Numbered from the stretch's first letter, positions 35,865 to 48,199 are shown. The stretch is 64,000 nucleotides of DNA from Oryzias latipes (GCF_002234675.1 NC_019877.2:3193041-3257040), one strand, 5' to 3'. Program-made: numbers and translations. Notes: a model not told the origin generated them from the letters alone.

Positions 35865-36683
35865 AATGTTTCAAACTGAATGATACCTTTGGAAAATGTT
35901 TACATATAGGTAATCGATAAAAATGTGTTTATTTACTGATTTGATGTTTACAACTTTGGATAATAAGATTGTTGAAGTGGTTTAATAAAAGCTGGAGAAC
36001 AACTGGTTGTCCTTCTTCACCTTTAGGGAATGTTTGCAGCAGTGAGGAGGACGACTGTGGATTTCATGAATCTGTGTCAGTTAGTGCATCTGTTGGTTTC
36101 AGCATCGACAGTGGTGGATTTTTCTTTTTTTCTATTTTTCCATTTTTAGACAACTTTGTCAGACGGTGTGGCCCAACTTTTGGAAGATCACAGCTTCTTA
36201 TAAAGCGCTAAAGCTTTAAATACCAGTCCGATACTTGACTGATCACACAGGGTGTGCGTTTTTCTGCAGACTTCTGTTGGATGTGCACACAAACTGCACT
36301 CTGAGTGTCTTAATTCTCTCATTTCTAGTAGACAGGCCGCATGCAAGATCTAAAGAGTTCACTTTCATAGCAGACAGGGAAGACAAGTTCTCAATCCAAT
36401 GAAAGTTCTTTGCTTTTGTGTAAATGTGGTAAGTAAAAAAAAAAAGACAAAATAGCATTTAAAACTGATTGCATGAATCTGAGTTCTGTCAAGGAGCGTC
36501 CCCTTGTCGTGTGAGCAGCACTAACCCTTACAAGTGTTCGCCATGTCCATTTCCCTGCGCGTAGAAAAAAATATTTATTAGATATTAGATATTTTGTGCA
36601 CGTCCCCTCCGAGCAGTTGGCCCGTACCCACCTGTAAGGACAGGTGTGACTACGGCCTAACCCACATGAAGCATGTTTTTAAA

Positions 36684-36800
36684 CCGTGGAAGGAAACACG
36701 GGTGTCCGGACGGAACAAGGAGGATACTCCACACAGAAAGGTCCCAGCTGGGATTTGAACCAAGGCCTGAGAGTGCTAACCACTGCACCACTGTGCAGCC
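36684..36800 (-). mobile_element. tRNA-derived SINE-like unit
   Basis: On the minus strand it reads 'tgcacagtggtgcagtggtt' and 'agcactctcagg', then the RNA polymerase III B-box-like GGTTCAAATCC (36761-36751), then 'ctgggacctttctgtgtgga'. This is a widely distributed teleost repeat consensus with an A-box-like and a B-box-like block. It is not a functional tRNA, since no cloverleaf can be completed. Confidence 0.6.
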
Positions 36801-37784
36801 AAAACCTTTCTGGACTTAAATTCAGCCTGTAACTGAAGTTCTGATGGTTTTCTTTGGACAATCTTCTTTTTTTTTTTTTTGTAAGTTAAAGCTCATTAAT
36901 CACAGCAGACATTAGAGGGCAGCAAAGCTTTATGAACCAGAGGCAAAATCCTTTTATTCACTCTCACTTTGACAACATTTCTTCATTCATATATCACGAA
37001 TATACTTTTTACCTCATATAACATTCAATCATGGTTTTACAGATGAAATTAGCAAAAATGATTGCTTATAGAAGGGGAAATGGGGGCTCTTGGGATGCCA
37101 AACTGCTTCTGTCTTCACTGGGTTATTAAACATTGAAGAAAACAGAAATAACACCCCAAAGTGCTTTTGTTTAAAGTTTAAACCTTCTGGAATTTGATTT
37201 ATGTCCTGGTTTTGCATCAGGCGGACAGAAAAAGCAATATAAAAATCGATATAAAGGATATAAAAATCTATAAATAGCATTCCCACAGTAATCAAAAAAG
37301 GTTTATTTTATTTCATTTCCTTTCAGAGATTGGGGATTAAAACTCACAGATGATTGTTTTTGACACTAGGTTTCAGTTAAATTAATCCATTAATTGTTCG
37401 ACGTTTGTTTTCTGACTCATATTAATGAAACCGAGAGCGGTTTGAAACACACTAAGAGAAGAATCTCTCCAGGAAGCTCAGAACCGACCGTCGTCTTTCA
37501 CTGGTGCAGTGACAGACAGGGAAAGAGCCTTCAAAAGGAAGTTCCCGCCACATTTCAGAAATGTAGGACATGTCAGGATCACTGCAGGGCTACATTTTAA
37601 ATGGTCAAAAAAAGACAAATTTACAGCATTTCTGTATAGAAAGTGTGATTGCATACATTTAGAACATAAGTCAAGGTCAAAGTTGCATTCATTTTTGAAG
37701 TTTGTGTGTTTTTCTTTATTTTGTCCTGCAGAAAAGAACCAGACTGTTTTTTTTTTTTTTTTACTGTGTCTTTAAGTTAAAATC

Positions 37785-38030
37785 AGCAGGTTAGCGTGGC
37801 GAGCTCACAGAAGTGTCATTTCCCTGTTGTTCCCACATTTTTTTTACCGGATTATTGTGAAAAGCTGACACATGAATCGTTGGCTTGAGCAGAAAGAAAA
37901 GATATAACGTGTGCGGTGATCATCGTAATCATCTGGGCAGAAGATGAAATGGTTGCTATGGAGAAAAAAAACCCCAACAGATTTTGAAAAAAAGCGTTGT
38001 TGGTTTTTTTAATGAATTTTTTTATGTGCA
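37785..38030 (-). repeat. dispersed repeat family 1, copy at 37.8 kb
   Basis: Reverse-oriented copy with 'tagcgtggcgagctc', 'ttcccacatttt', 'acacatgaatcgttgg' and 'atggttgctatggag' in the order expected of the family read backwards. The middle has lost the 'cctaagcaacgg' block. Confidence 0.6.
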
Positions 38031-39640
38031 GCTCTGATTAAGGGGGCAAAGGCAAGAGGGGGGAGCGTGAAGGGCCTGAAGCAGTGTCTAAGCCAGTGAG
38101 GGCAGCCGAAAAAGAGAGCAATGGGGGGGCCAGTAAGGGCACACGGCTTTAATCTGAATTTATATTCATCGTTTGTCCTTTTTAATGACCCACTCAATTT
38201 TTTTGCAGAACGGAACAAAAAAAGGATCCGTGACACTTTTTTGCGGTTTTGTGTCTGCATAACTGTCACAAACTGCAGGTGAGGAAATCGTAAAAGCACT
38301 TCATAACCTTCAGAGGGACCGGAGTCAAATCTTTAAGGTCACAGCGGTTAATGAAAGACCTTATCTAACCTGGAGTATGCAGGTAAATAATGTATTCTGA
38401 TGCTGTTTAGGTAGCAGATTAGCTAGAATGTAGTGGAGGGAAAAGCTTTCTTCAACATTAAGAGTAAACGTCTGCACATTTCAGCTTTGAACCATCAGCC
38501 TGCTGATGTCTTTGTGAGAAGTTGCACGTCTTCATCGGTGATCTGGAAAGGCAGCTGCAGGCGCACTTCAGTCGTAACTGAAAACAGCTCCGTGACTTTA
38601 GGTAACTGGGGTTTCCATCAGAGACACGACTGGCATTCCAGGAAAGAGCAGCTAAAGTCGCTGAGTTTACAGAAGCCTCTTCCTAAAAACAGCAACTCGC
38701 TGTTTTGGTCCTGGGACAGATCGGCATGATTGTTACGTGTCTTTTTGCACAAAAGTTATGTCAGACTGAACAGCAGAGGGAAATAGATGAGGCAGATATG
38801 AGTTCAGTGTGTCTCCGGGACATAAACACATTAATGCAAAAGTAGAAATTTAATTTCTCCTAATATTTCTGGACATTTGGGGGGATTTCTTTTACGTTTT
38901 TATGCACAAAAAAAAAACTTTTAAGGATCTCACTTGTTTTTTTTCCTGCTACAGGAAAGCACTTTTTATGAGTTACAGGTTGTTGGATTTTTTTTTTAAT
39001 CAAGCTTAGTTACTTATTAAAAGACTGCACGTGCTGCAAAACTTTAACAGCCTTTCAGTTCTGTGATGTTTACTCCAGCCCAAGAAAATAACGGTTTACT
39101 TTTTTTTTCTTTTTCAGGAGCTTTCATTACATTTTTATCCAACTTGTGTGCAAATTAGAGTTTTTGGAGATATTTTAAATGTTGATGGGTTTTTTTTTAG
39201 TAATAAAACACATCCTTGTCTCCATGGTAACATTTTTCATAATCCCCTTAAAAATGAAAAACACAAAATATCATGGATTTTTTTTTTGCTGATTTAAAAA
39301 AAATAGAAATCCACTAATGATCGGATGAAGGTGGTCAAATTCTAGTTCAAATGAGGGAACAGAGGATAATATTTCATGCTTTTTGGATTATCATAATTCT
39401 GCAAAAACCAGATTGTTTTTGCAAATTAAGGCACGTTACAGCAACAACGTCTCCTCCACCTCACACTCAAAACCAAAGTTTTCACACACCTAGTCCGTTT
39501 GGGCATAATGCACACCTTTTTGGTTGTTTCTCCAGGAGAAATCATTGAAAAATGGGGGCTAAAATCTCTTAGGAGGCTCAAAAAAAGAAGAAGTAAACTC
39601 TTGTGTGAGCAATCCTTTTTTTTGTTTTTTTTTGTTTTTT

Positions 39641-40646
39641 AACTTGTCCTGTCCAACAGCTGGGCAGACAGATGAGAGCTGAGGGCCTCTTGTGTTGGAC
39701 ATATTTTACTTTAACAAGAGGGGTTATTAATCTTATGACAAACCAGAGGTATGTCTGAATAAACCCCTTTTGTAATCGAGGCCAAACTGTATTCGTTCTG
39801 ATTGTTTTTGAAAATCTTTTGTGTTGGACCGGACGGAAAAGGAAAGGAGGGGATAAGAGAGAGGGATGTTAGAGAGGGGGGGGATAGGAGGGTGATCATA
39901 GGAGGGGGGGGGGTAAAACCATGAAGCGGCATAGAGCAACAAGCTGCTTGGTGTTTATCATTACGGTAAGGTTCAGATGTAATGCAAATCTCAAAGGGCG
40001 GGGCCTGTCCACACACACACTCAAATGTTATCAACACACCTGCTAGCTGCAAAAATGTCCACACGTCAACATGTACACAATTCAGATAGTGTTCACACAC
40101 GCATACTTATGCCTTAAAACCAACTAGTGGGAATTATTTCATTCAATCATGCAAACTATTAGTGCAAAGGTGAGCTAACACCTGTGCTCAGGTGAGTGTT
40201 CATGTTCTTCTAAAATGGATGGTGGAATGCGAAAAGAAGGAGGGGAAGAGACCAGCCATCCCTACACCAAGACCCCCGCCGCAGCAGCCGCGGCAGCCAG
40301 AACCCCCAAAGCCACACGGCAGCAGGTAGAGAACAACCGCCCCCGGGCGACCGCATTCGCCACCCAGGCCAGGGCCAGCAGGGCCGCCACGAGGCCCCTA
40401 GAGCCAGAGAGCAGGGAGGCACGGAGGGAAAACAGAGTGCCGCCCCCGCCCAACCAGGAGAGCAGCCCCCCCGCAGCGCCAGGAGGGCCCAACGCCGGGC
40501 TCCCCCCCAAGAGGGGCGCCCACAGCCCCAGACTAGCACCTCATCACCACCCAGGGTTTCTGGGCATGCCCCCGCCCCAACCCAGGTACGAGCCAGGACC
40601 CCCCAAGGGAGACCCGCGCCGCGCTTATGTGTGAGCGATCTTAACG
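39641..40646 (+). repeat. GC-rich dispersed element, copy 1
   Basis: This copy is the inverted counterpart of 57840 down to about 56890. Shared landmarks in order: 'cctgtccaacagctgggcag', 'ttgtgttggacatattttac', the G-rich block at 39845-39912, 'tgtttatcattacggtaagg', 'acacctgctagctgcaa', 'gcaaaggtgagctaacacct', 'cttctaaaatggatggtgga' and then a Pro/Arg/Gly-coding GC-rich part. The open frame at 40215-40634 is a by-product of the composition. It stops where copy 2 continues for about 850 bp. Class unknown. Confidence 0.7.
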
Positions 40647-40669
40647 ACACACACACACACACACACACA
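40647..40669. repeat. (AC)n microsatellite
   Basis: A run of about eleven AC dinucleotides at the truncated end of GC-rich element copy 1. Copy 2 also has CA-rich sequence near 56475-56515, so the run may be part of the element. Confidence 0.85.
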
Positions 40670-40734
40670 GACACACCCAGCTTAAGTCTACAACCCACGT
40701 TTTGTTGACCTTTGACCTTGGGAAGATCTTATCC

Positions 40735-41090
40735 TCCTAAATTTTCAACAAAAAAAAGGAGGAGTTCTTTAGGAGTCTACTAGCTACAAATTTAAACACC
40801 TCCTAAGGAATTAGCGTGGCGAGCTTGTAAAAGTGGTGTTCCCACATTTTGTTCTGTAATACTGTGAAATTTTGACACATGAATAGTTGGACTAAGTTGA
40901 TCAAAAATATATACAATATAGTCATATTGTATGTTGGCAACAGAGGTTTATTTAACAGACATTATGACTATATTGCATGCCAAGGAAATCCACAAGTTTA
41001 CTTTTGCTGATTCTTCTGGATAACAAAACAGTTGCTATGGAGATAGTTCAAACATAAAGCCGCTGATTCTAAACTTTTTTTTTCAAATTC
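40735..41090 (-). repeat. dispersed repeat family 1, copy at 40.8 kb
   Basis: Reverse-oriented copy: 'ttagcgtggcgagctt', 'tggtgttcccacatttt', 'acacatgaatagttgg', 'ggcaacagaggttta', 'caaggaaatccac' and 'gttgctatggagatag'. It directly follows GC-rich element copy 1. Confidence 0.65.
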
Positions 41091-43977
41091 CATATTGCCT
41101 GAACTTAATGAGTATATTTCCTCTTGAAATGAACCCTAACTTGATAGAAAACACAAACCAGCTCATGAATGTGACGTTTGAAAGAGCAGGATTGTTGTCA
41201 GTAAAACTGTGGCTGCAGGGCTCAAACTCACAACAATGACGCGCTTTGGACTAATCATTCATCTGGGATTTCCTTGTCTTTGGAAGGAAACGCAGAAAGC
41301 CCTCTGACGGGAACTTCATAAAAGCTAACAAACGATTCTTGTCAGCACCACTCGCCCTTTCCCCTACTTCCTTTGAAGTGCTGCAAACATAAATAATATA
41401 TACATATGTCACCGCTTTTTATGACGCAGACGGGTTAATGTTTGCCCTGCTGAAGCAAAGTTCACTAATTTAGGAGAAAACTGAGCATGTGAACTGACTG
41501 ACTTTGCTTAGTTTGATGATTTTACTGCTGATTGCAGGAAAAGATCAAATTCAAATTTCCAGTAACGCTGCTCACATGTGGCTGAAGGGTTTTGTATGAA
41601 CGTGAGCAGAACATTATGAGGACAGATCATAAATACAGTAGTAGTTTATCTCTTAGGGCAGGCTGATATTTTTGTGTTTCTTTCTTGCGTGCGTGAAATG
41701 ACGGGTCTGTCAAATAATTCTAACTGAAACGTGGAGGAAAACATTTTGCATTTTTATGATTTTAAATTTAAAAAAAAGGAAAAATGTAGGTTTTTTTGCA
41801 TTTTAATGAAATGTAATTGTTGCCTGAATCGTTTTGCTGCTTTATTTTCTTGGAAAGAATAAATTAACAGCAGACAATAAAAAACTAATGTTAGTTTCAC
41901 ACTTGAGCATCAATTCCCCATTAGTTGCTATTTCCATTTCTGCAGTTTAACTGCCATTTTTATGAATTTTTTTCACGTTTTCTTAACTCTTTATTCCTCT
42001 GCTGATGGCATATTTGAGAGGATAAGATCCAAAAAAAAAAAAATAGAAAAACCTCCATCCACAGCATAAACAAGCATACATTGCTTTGAGAAAAATGATT
42101 GCATCTTTTACACACAACAACATTTTGCACGTATTTTTTTCTGCAAAGGCGGGATCAGCTGTCGGCCAGCAACACTTAAGGATAACAGGCTGCAAAGCTG
42201 TGAACAGACATGAGGGGATTTTTGTCCAAGGCGTTCCGGGAACCTGCACTTCTGGTTTTGGTGAATTTCCGGCTCCGTGGCTCCACATCCTTGAATGAGT
42301 GTAACGACCGCATCACACAGCTGCTACACACACTTTCGGTGCATGAAATTTGTGATCCATGCATGACATGTGTCATTCATAAGGGTTTCTTGCGTTCGTT
42401 TCAAGAGTGAAATTGTTTTGTTGGCTGTTTTTGAGTTTCAAGTGCAAAACAATTGTTTTAACACACAAAATTTAAAGTATCATTGTTTAAAAAGTGACTC
42501 TGAATAAACAATGGCACAAAAATCCCTCCATATTAAACCAACCTGTGTTTCTTTTTGCTACAATTTTGTTCTTAATTTAAATTGCAGTTCTCATAAAACA
42601 AACCATCAAAGTTGTTGTTAATAAAACATTTTATCATATTTATAATAATGTTGTGTACATTATATTTGTGCAGTGATAGTGTGTTGTCCATACAATTGTG
42701 TTGCAGATGTGCAGCCACGCTTTAATGTGGGAAGCCATTTTTCTCATTTTGCAAGTGATCAATAAATCAAATTATTTCAATAATCATCATATTTTTATGC
42801 CGCCACTAAGATGACAGCGTTAAGTTTTAATTGTGAAACTCCGCCTCCACCCTGAGCCCTGAGCAGAGTTTCCTGCAGCAGTCGGACACAGAGCTCCTTC
42901 TGTGGTGCACAAAGATCAATCAGCAGCAGGTAGTTCTGATGTTTGCAGGGAGGGGGATGCCGGACATGTGACCTCCTTCTGACGGAACTCCCCAAATTCA
43001 ATCATCAAACATAAATACCGCCGACTCTCACGTGAGAAACCACGTGCACGCCCCTGGGTCTGAGCAGACAGAGGAGGTGGAATTTCAGAGACAAATGCAG
43101 AAACGACCAAAGAAAAACAGGTGGAAATCTCAGAATATTTCATGGTAAATGGCAAATACTTATATAGCGCTTTTCTACCTTTTCTACAGTCACAAACCTA
43201 CTCACACTCTCACATTCACTGTGTGCATCTTATAACAGCTGTCTTAACCAGTTTCCCGTGTTTTTTTTTATTACAACTGATTCATTATCGGATATTTTCC
43301 ACATTTTTAACCACAAAAACACATTTTCCCTAAACTCAGAGCTTTTTTCTTTCAGCAAAAATTGGAAAACCCAACGTTATCTTCTTCATCAGCTCCTGTT
43401 GTGCCATAACTTAAAGATTTTTCCTTCTCTAGAAACCCAAAAGAAGCTGGAAAGGGCCAAACCATTTTGGTAGAAAGTTTTAGTAAAAATACTGCCTGAT
43501 ATGAATTGCATATTTGTGTTTGAGTAAACGACACCCCCTACTATAAAGTGTTTAACGTACACTAAAAGTTAACGTTTTATCTTTCACAACCCAAACAAAG
43601 ATCTCTCCTATCAGGAATCAAACAGTTTCAAGATAATTATCACTTCACAAAATAAACCATGAAAGATTTCATTTATTCAGTGCTCGAGGAAAACGTTCTG
43701 CGTGACTCCACATCATACATTTTTTTTATTTTTAGCTTTTAAAGAAAACAAAATCTGTGCCAAGTTTACAAAAGCAGAAGGAAGTACGTTGGGTCTCAAA
43801 CTGGTCAAAATCTTTTTGAGTATTTGTGCCCCAACTATTTGTTAGACAAAAACGTTTTAAGCTTTTTTTTTTTGATTTGGTAATATTTTGACAATATTTT
43901 AGTCTAAATTCAAACAAATTTTCAAATGTTTTCAGTGTAAAGCAAAAACCCCATCCAAGACGTCAGTTCATATAGAT
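41091..43977. other. gene-free stretch downstream of noxo1
   Basis: No coding exon is recognised. A retroelement-tail scrap lies at 43142-43250 ('ggtaaatggcaaatacttat', 'atagcgcttttctac'), a phrase common in teleost retroelement tails. The rest is AT-rich. Confidence 0.45.
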
Positions 43978-43983
43978 TTTATT
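43978..43983 (-). promoter_or_regulatory. candidate poly(A) signal of noxo1
   Basis: AATAAA on the minus strand, about 650 bases after the NOXO1 stop codon. I saw no earlier hexamer between them, so a 3' untranslated region of about 0.65 kb is likely. Confidence 0.4.
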
Positions 43984-44517
43984 GACCTTTTCACGCCACA
44001 TTGTAAACTCTTTCAGGCAATAATTCTGGACAGCATCAAAGAAATAACAGAGGAAAATAACAAACGTCATCAGAACATGAGACTATACAGCAAGCAGACA
44101 TCTGTGGGACGCTCTTTCCTTGTCAGGTTGTCCTTTTTTTTCAGCAGACGACTGGCTGACCTGCATTTATGTGCAACATCATAAAACTGTTTAAACACAG
44201 CGTACATTTATATGTAAGATACAGTCAAATATTTAGGTAAGAAGAAAATGTCAAACCGAATCATTGCTTTCTTTGAAGAACAACAAAATATGCAGTCAGA
44301 GGAACATTTTCCATCTCCAACTTTTCCACATTTCGTTTCAGGGAAGTTGACAGATATTTCTGAAGAAATGTTTTTTTTTTCATGTGGATTTTCGATGCTT
44401 CACTGAAGCTACAACATAAAAACTCGAAATGCCAATCTGTGTTTGAAAAAAAGAAACATTTCTCAGCATTGATTTAAAGAGGACCGCTCAGCCTGGCTCC
44501 AATCTCTTGGACGATTT

Positions 44518-44542
44518 TCAATCAATCAATCAATCAATCAAT
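44518..44542. repeat. (TCAA)n microsatellite
   Basis: About six TCAA units in the NOXO1 3' untranslated region, about 90 bases beyond the stop codon. Confidence 0.85.
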
Positions 44543-44628
44543 GGCGGTGCAGATATAACTGATTGTGCACTGATTCAAATGGTTTTCAGAAATAGAGGAG
44601 AGTCTCCAGTTCATCGGATTTTCTTGGC

Positions 44629-47108
44629 TTAGCGGCTGTAAATGGGCTCCGGTTGGATCTGAAGCCGGGTCTTGGTGGCCAGAGCCGCCTTGCGTGTCAT
44701 GGTGGTGCAGCGTGTGAGGATCTCCTCCGCCTTGGGTCTGGGAGGAACTCTGGGCCCGGTGGACTCGTCAAACCCAGAGCTGTTGGTGCTTCGACGATCG
44801 GAGGCGGCTTCACCCGAACTCTGGCTGTCCTCCTGCAGGCGAGGGGCGTCCCCTTGCGCCTCTTCTCTCAGGCTTGTGGAGGAATCGCTGCTGGAGGAAA
44901 AGTCGGAGAACATGGACTCGTTGCTGATGCCGCTCATGCTGCGAGTGCGACTGTCGGGTGTGGAGGCTTCCTCCTCCGCCTGCAGCCAGGGCTCTGAGAG
45001 GACATCCAGCGACTTGGCTTTGTGGACACGTGCAGGAACACTGGAGTCCAGGCTGGATTGCCTTGGGGAGTCCCGCCTTGGGATGCTGGGTGGAACCTGC
45101 TGATCCTTCATGGTTGACAGGTTCAAGGTGGAGGTATGGATCTTGTTGTGCTGGCCGTGGAGGCCTGTCCTGGGGTTGTTGTATGGCTGAAGGTACATGG
45201 CAGGAATGTAGCCAACTTTTCCATTGAATCTGAGGCGAGTAATGCAAAGGTAAGATGTAAAAATCATATCAATCTGGCATATTTGCGTGCAAAACAATGT
45301 AAAAGTGCAAGTACCTGATGAGCCACCAGCCGTCGTCAGACTTCCTCAACACCTCCACCACAGAGCCAATGGACAAAGGCACTTCATCATTTTTCTTGGT
45401 GGAGTAACTCCTCACAGCACAGTACAAAGAACCTAAAAGCCACAAACGTTTTAAAAGGATTTATTAGAAATTATTAAGTGGAAATAAAACTTTTAGTAAC
45501 CAAAATTGCAGTGTGGCACCCCTCTACTGACATTTTTTAACAAGAAATTATGATTTTTTTTCCCGCCCTTCTTTTTATGCATCATAAGAGAAGGACTCAC
45601 CCCCCAAATTTCCTTCATCATCCTCGTCTTCCCCATCCAGCACCTCCAGGTATGGCGCAGGAAACCAAGCCAAGCGCTTATTCTCGCTCTCCACCAGCCA
45701 CCAGCCTGAGCAGAAAAGAGTTGGCATCAGACTGGAAGCTCCTAAACTTCTCCTGGGACTCGCATCCATGCCGTTTGGCCTCACCTGCAGGATCTTTGAT
45801 CAGAACGTCCAGCTTCTCGTCCACGGCCACCTTGAACGGGCGGTTCTTCGTGTCTCTAGTCTCATAAGGAGCCACGCAGCGGTAGGTCTGCGTGACAAAG
45901 GGGTGAGTGACGTTTCCTCCAAACTGCCGAGAACCGGCCTGCTCGCCATTGTGAACGTCGTCGGACACCATGATCATGACCCTGTGTGTCGAAGAGCCAA
46001 ACTGAGTGACAGCCCAGGACGTCTGTATTCAAATTCAACTTTAGCCATTTTCCTGTTACAGAAATCCTCAAAATGTTTCAAATTGAATAAAATACTCCTT
46101 AAAATAATAATCTTATTAGAAGCCCTGAAACACATTCTACAAAAACAAACAAGGAAGACATGAAATCAGTATATAACAAATGTTAAACTCATCTTTTTAG
46201 CTAAGTTTAAAGTTTTTTTCTTAAAGATTTCCACAGTCAATGAAGCCCTCACTTCCTCAGGTGCAGCCGTTCGGTTTTCATTCCAACCTTGGGGACCACC
46301 AGACCTGCACCTGAGGACCTGAGGGCTCCGGGACGCCCATAAACTAATAATAAACTGATAAAAAATGAATTCCATTGAGACATTTCTAATAACCTTAAAA
46401 TCAATATCTGTGCAGCTTCTAATGGCGTTCAGCTCAGGGAGTCTTACGAGTTCTTGGTGAAGTCCGGCTGCAGGTCCTGGTCCTTTGGGGTGAAGAAGCG
46501 GGTCACCTCAGAGCTTTGGGTCACGTTTGGATCACATTTGAGCAGCTTGTCACAGTAGCTCTCCAGGAACTCCATCTGTTTGACCGACTTTTTGGAACCT
46601 TTCTGCTTGAGGCTTCTCCTGGCTTTCCCTACAAACATGACATTTGGAAACTTTAACATAAACAAAGACAGAAAAAGGGGGCCAAAAAAAAAAAAACTGG
46701 TCAAATGGACTCACCATTAAACTTCGGGAGCATTCTGTCTTCCTTCCGGAAAGGAGTCAGATTTGGGAACTGTTTTTTTAGCTGATCCTGTTCAGGAAAA
46801 GAGATTAAATTAACACATTTACATCCGATTTAAGCAAATATGTTCGGCTGTGTTTGCTTCTGTGCTTACATGGAATTTCTTGAAGTCCTTGAAGGATCTG
46901 TAGATGATGATTTCACTTCCATCAGACCAAATCCCAGAAACCATGAACGTCTGTAGGATTTTCAGAGATTAATCATCTTGAAGGATTCTGTCATTCAAAA
47001 AACACATGCATATTTTCTGGAATGTTAGGTCACCTTGAGTTTTGGTGTGTCCCTGCGGACGCCTCCAATGACGCGTGCGCTAATCAGTTTGCGCTGATCC
47101 TCTGCCAT
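44629..47108 (-). CDS. noxo1: NADPH oxidase organizer 1
   Basis: Scaffold that brings the activator NOXA1 to the NOX1/p22phox oxidase at membranes, driving superoxide production. Eight minus-strand exons join in phase to 476 residues: 47108-47034, 46950-46870, 46787-46715, 46628-46448, 45981-45785, 45705-45601, 45432-45315 and 45229-44629. A PX domain covers about residues 8-135 ([22 protein letters not shown], then [11 protein letters not shown] and [14 protein letters not shown]). Two SH3 domains follow at about 168-226 ([22 protein letters not shown]) and 240-296 ([20 protein letters not shown]). The Ser-rich tail ends with VPPRP (438-442), the type of motif that binds NOXA1, and [13 protein letters not shown]. 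The first SH3 domain matches NOXO1 rather than p47phox; the tail recalls both. It is longer than human NOXO1 (about 370). The start ATG has a good Kozak context and lies just behind a TATA promoter. Confidence 0.93.
46245..46326. repeat. inverted repeat in noxo1 intron 4
   Basis: Arms of 22 bp at 46245-46266 and 46305-46326 match at 20 positions (core cctcaggtgcag / ctgcacctgagg) around a 38-bp spacer. The spacer phrase 'tggaatgaaaaccgaac' read on the minus strand resembles common teleost mobile-element ends, so this is probably a small transposon remnant. Confidence 0.6.
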
Positions 47109-47196
47109 GGTGCGCTCTCTGCGGATCTGCGGGTGATTGGTTGTCTGTCTGTCTGGCTGCGCTGTGCGCTCTGTCCGCCCTAACGCGTTTACCGCG

Positions 47197-47230
47197 CTTA
47201 TAAAGGGCCGAACGCACGAGGGGGGGCGGA
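47197..47230 (-). promoter_or_regulatory. noxo1 core promoter (TATA and GC box)
   Basis: On the minus strand a GC box (tccgcccccc, 47230-47221) precedes TTTATAAG (47204-47197), which lies 89 bases upstream of the start codon. Transcription would begin near 47170, giving a leader of about 60 bases. The surrounding 47100-47235 is CpG-rich compared with its flanks. Confidence 0.6.
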
Positions 47231-47240
47231 GCTTTACCTG

Positions 47241-48199
47241 AAAGCGAGGGATGGAGAAGGAGGAAAACATCCCAAAAGGCGTGAGATGACTCAAACCGTA
47301 AGGTCAGCTGGATTAGTCTGAAGAATGCAGCATAACAAGTATATGACAAGGGTCTTAGTGGAACAATAAAACCACTAAAACAAAAAAATACACAAAAAAT
47401 CCGCATTGTTCTCCTTTCCTTCTTCTGTTAATGTTAGAATTTAAAAAAAAGTGTTTATGAAACTTTACAGTTCAGAAATTTACTGATTTTGAATAGAAAA
47501 TGTGCAGCAAAGCAAAAAGAAATAAAATAAAATGAACAACAACCAAACATTTAAAGCAAAAACACTGGACATGATTTATTCCAGCATGCAGTCAGAGCCA
47601 CTCCCATCATGTGTTCCTGGAATCCACAGGATCCTGCAATGCAATAATTAAACATTTTTGCACGTGCGGTCACTTCACACCTGTCATCTGATGGTAATAA
47701 CCACTTATCAGAACCTGGAGCAGAAACAGACAGGGACATGTGTGTGTCTGCTGGGAGCCACTAAAGCGTTTGTGGCGTCTTTGTGCAGCAGGTGCCTCTT
47801 CAAAGTGAGGACTGCATGAAGGAGCTGGAGGTCGACGGGGTTCTCCCAACGGTTTATCAGATGGACGTGAGCGTGGAGTCCCTGTGTGAAGTCATGCCAG
47901 GATGTTCCCATCACACGTACACACGAAATGCACGCCACGTGCCGCCGGCGCAAAAGGTCAGGACTGCCCGGCTTTGTGGAGCCACAGCAAGACCTGTCAG
48001 CACCTGAGAAGACAGTCACGTGAGATCCAGACCTGAGCATCGTGACTCTGGATTTCTGGACATCTGCTCATGAAACACGAGGAAAACAGTACCAACACAT
48101 TAAAATCAGAAGTATACTGCAAGACACGAGGAGTTTTTAGCTGATCAGAACTGGCTTCAAAGGTCAAGAATGAGTACTTGAAAAAAATATCCACCATAA
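47241..48199. other. stretch upstream of noxo1
   Basis: No recognised gene. A balanced patch at about 47740-48010 has open frames on both strands (for example the minus-strand frame ending at 47708), but none resembles a known family and no splice context was found. It is the least explained patch in this part. Confidence 0.4.

Larger units (their letters stand above)
35990..39640. other. gene-free stretch between tex2 and the GC-rich repeat
   Basis: No coding exon is recognised on either strand. It holds a SINE-like tRNA-derived unit at 36684-36800 and a family 1 repeat at 37785-38030, and many poly-T or poly-A runs. The frames at 37394-37775 and 38433-38729 resemble no known family. Confidence 0.45.

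Noticed and set aside
36684-36800. Functional tRNA gene
   Set aside because: A B-box is present but no cloverleaf with paired acceptor stems can be formed; it is a SINE.
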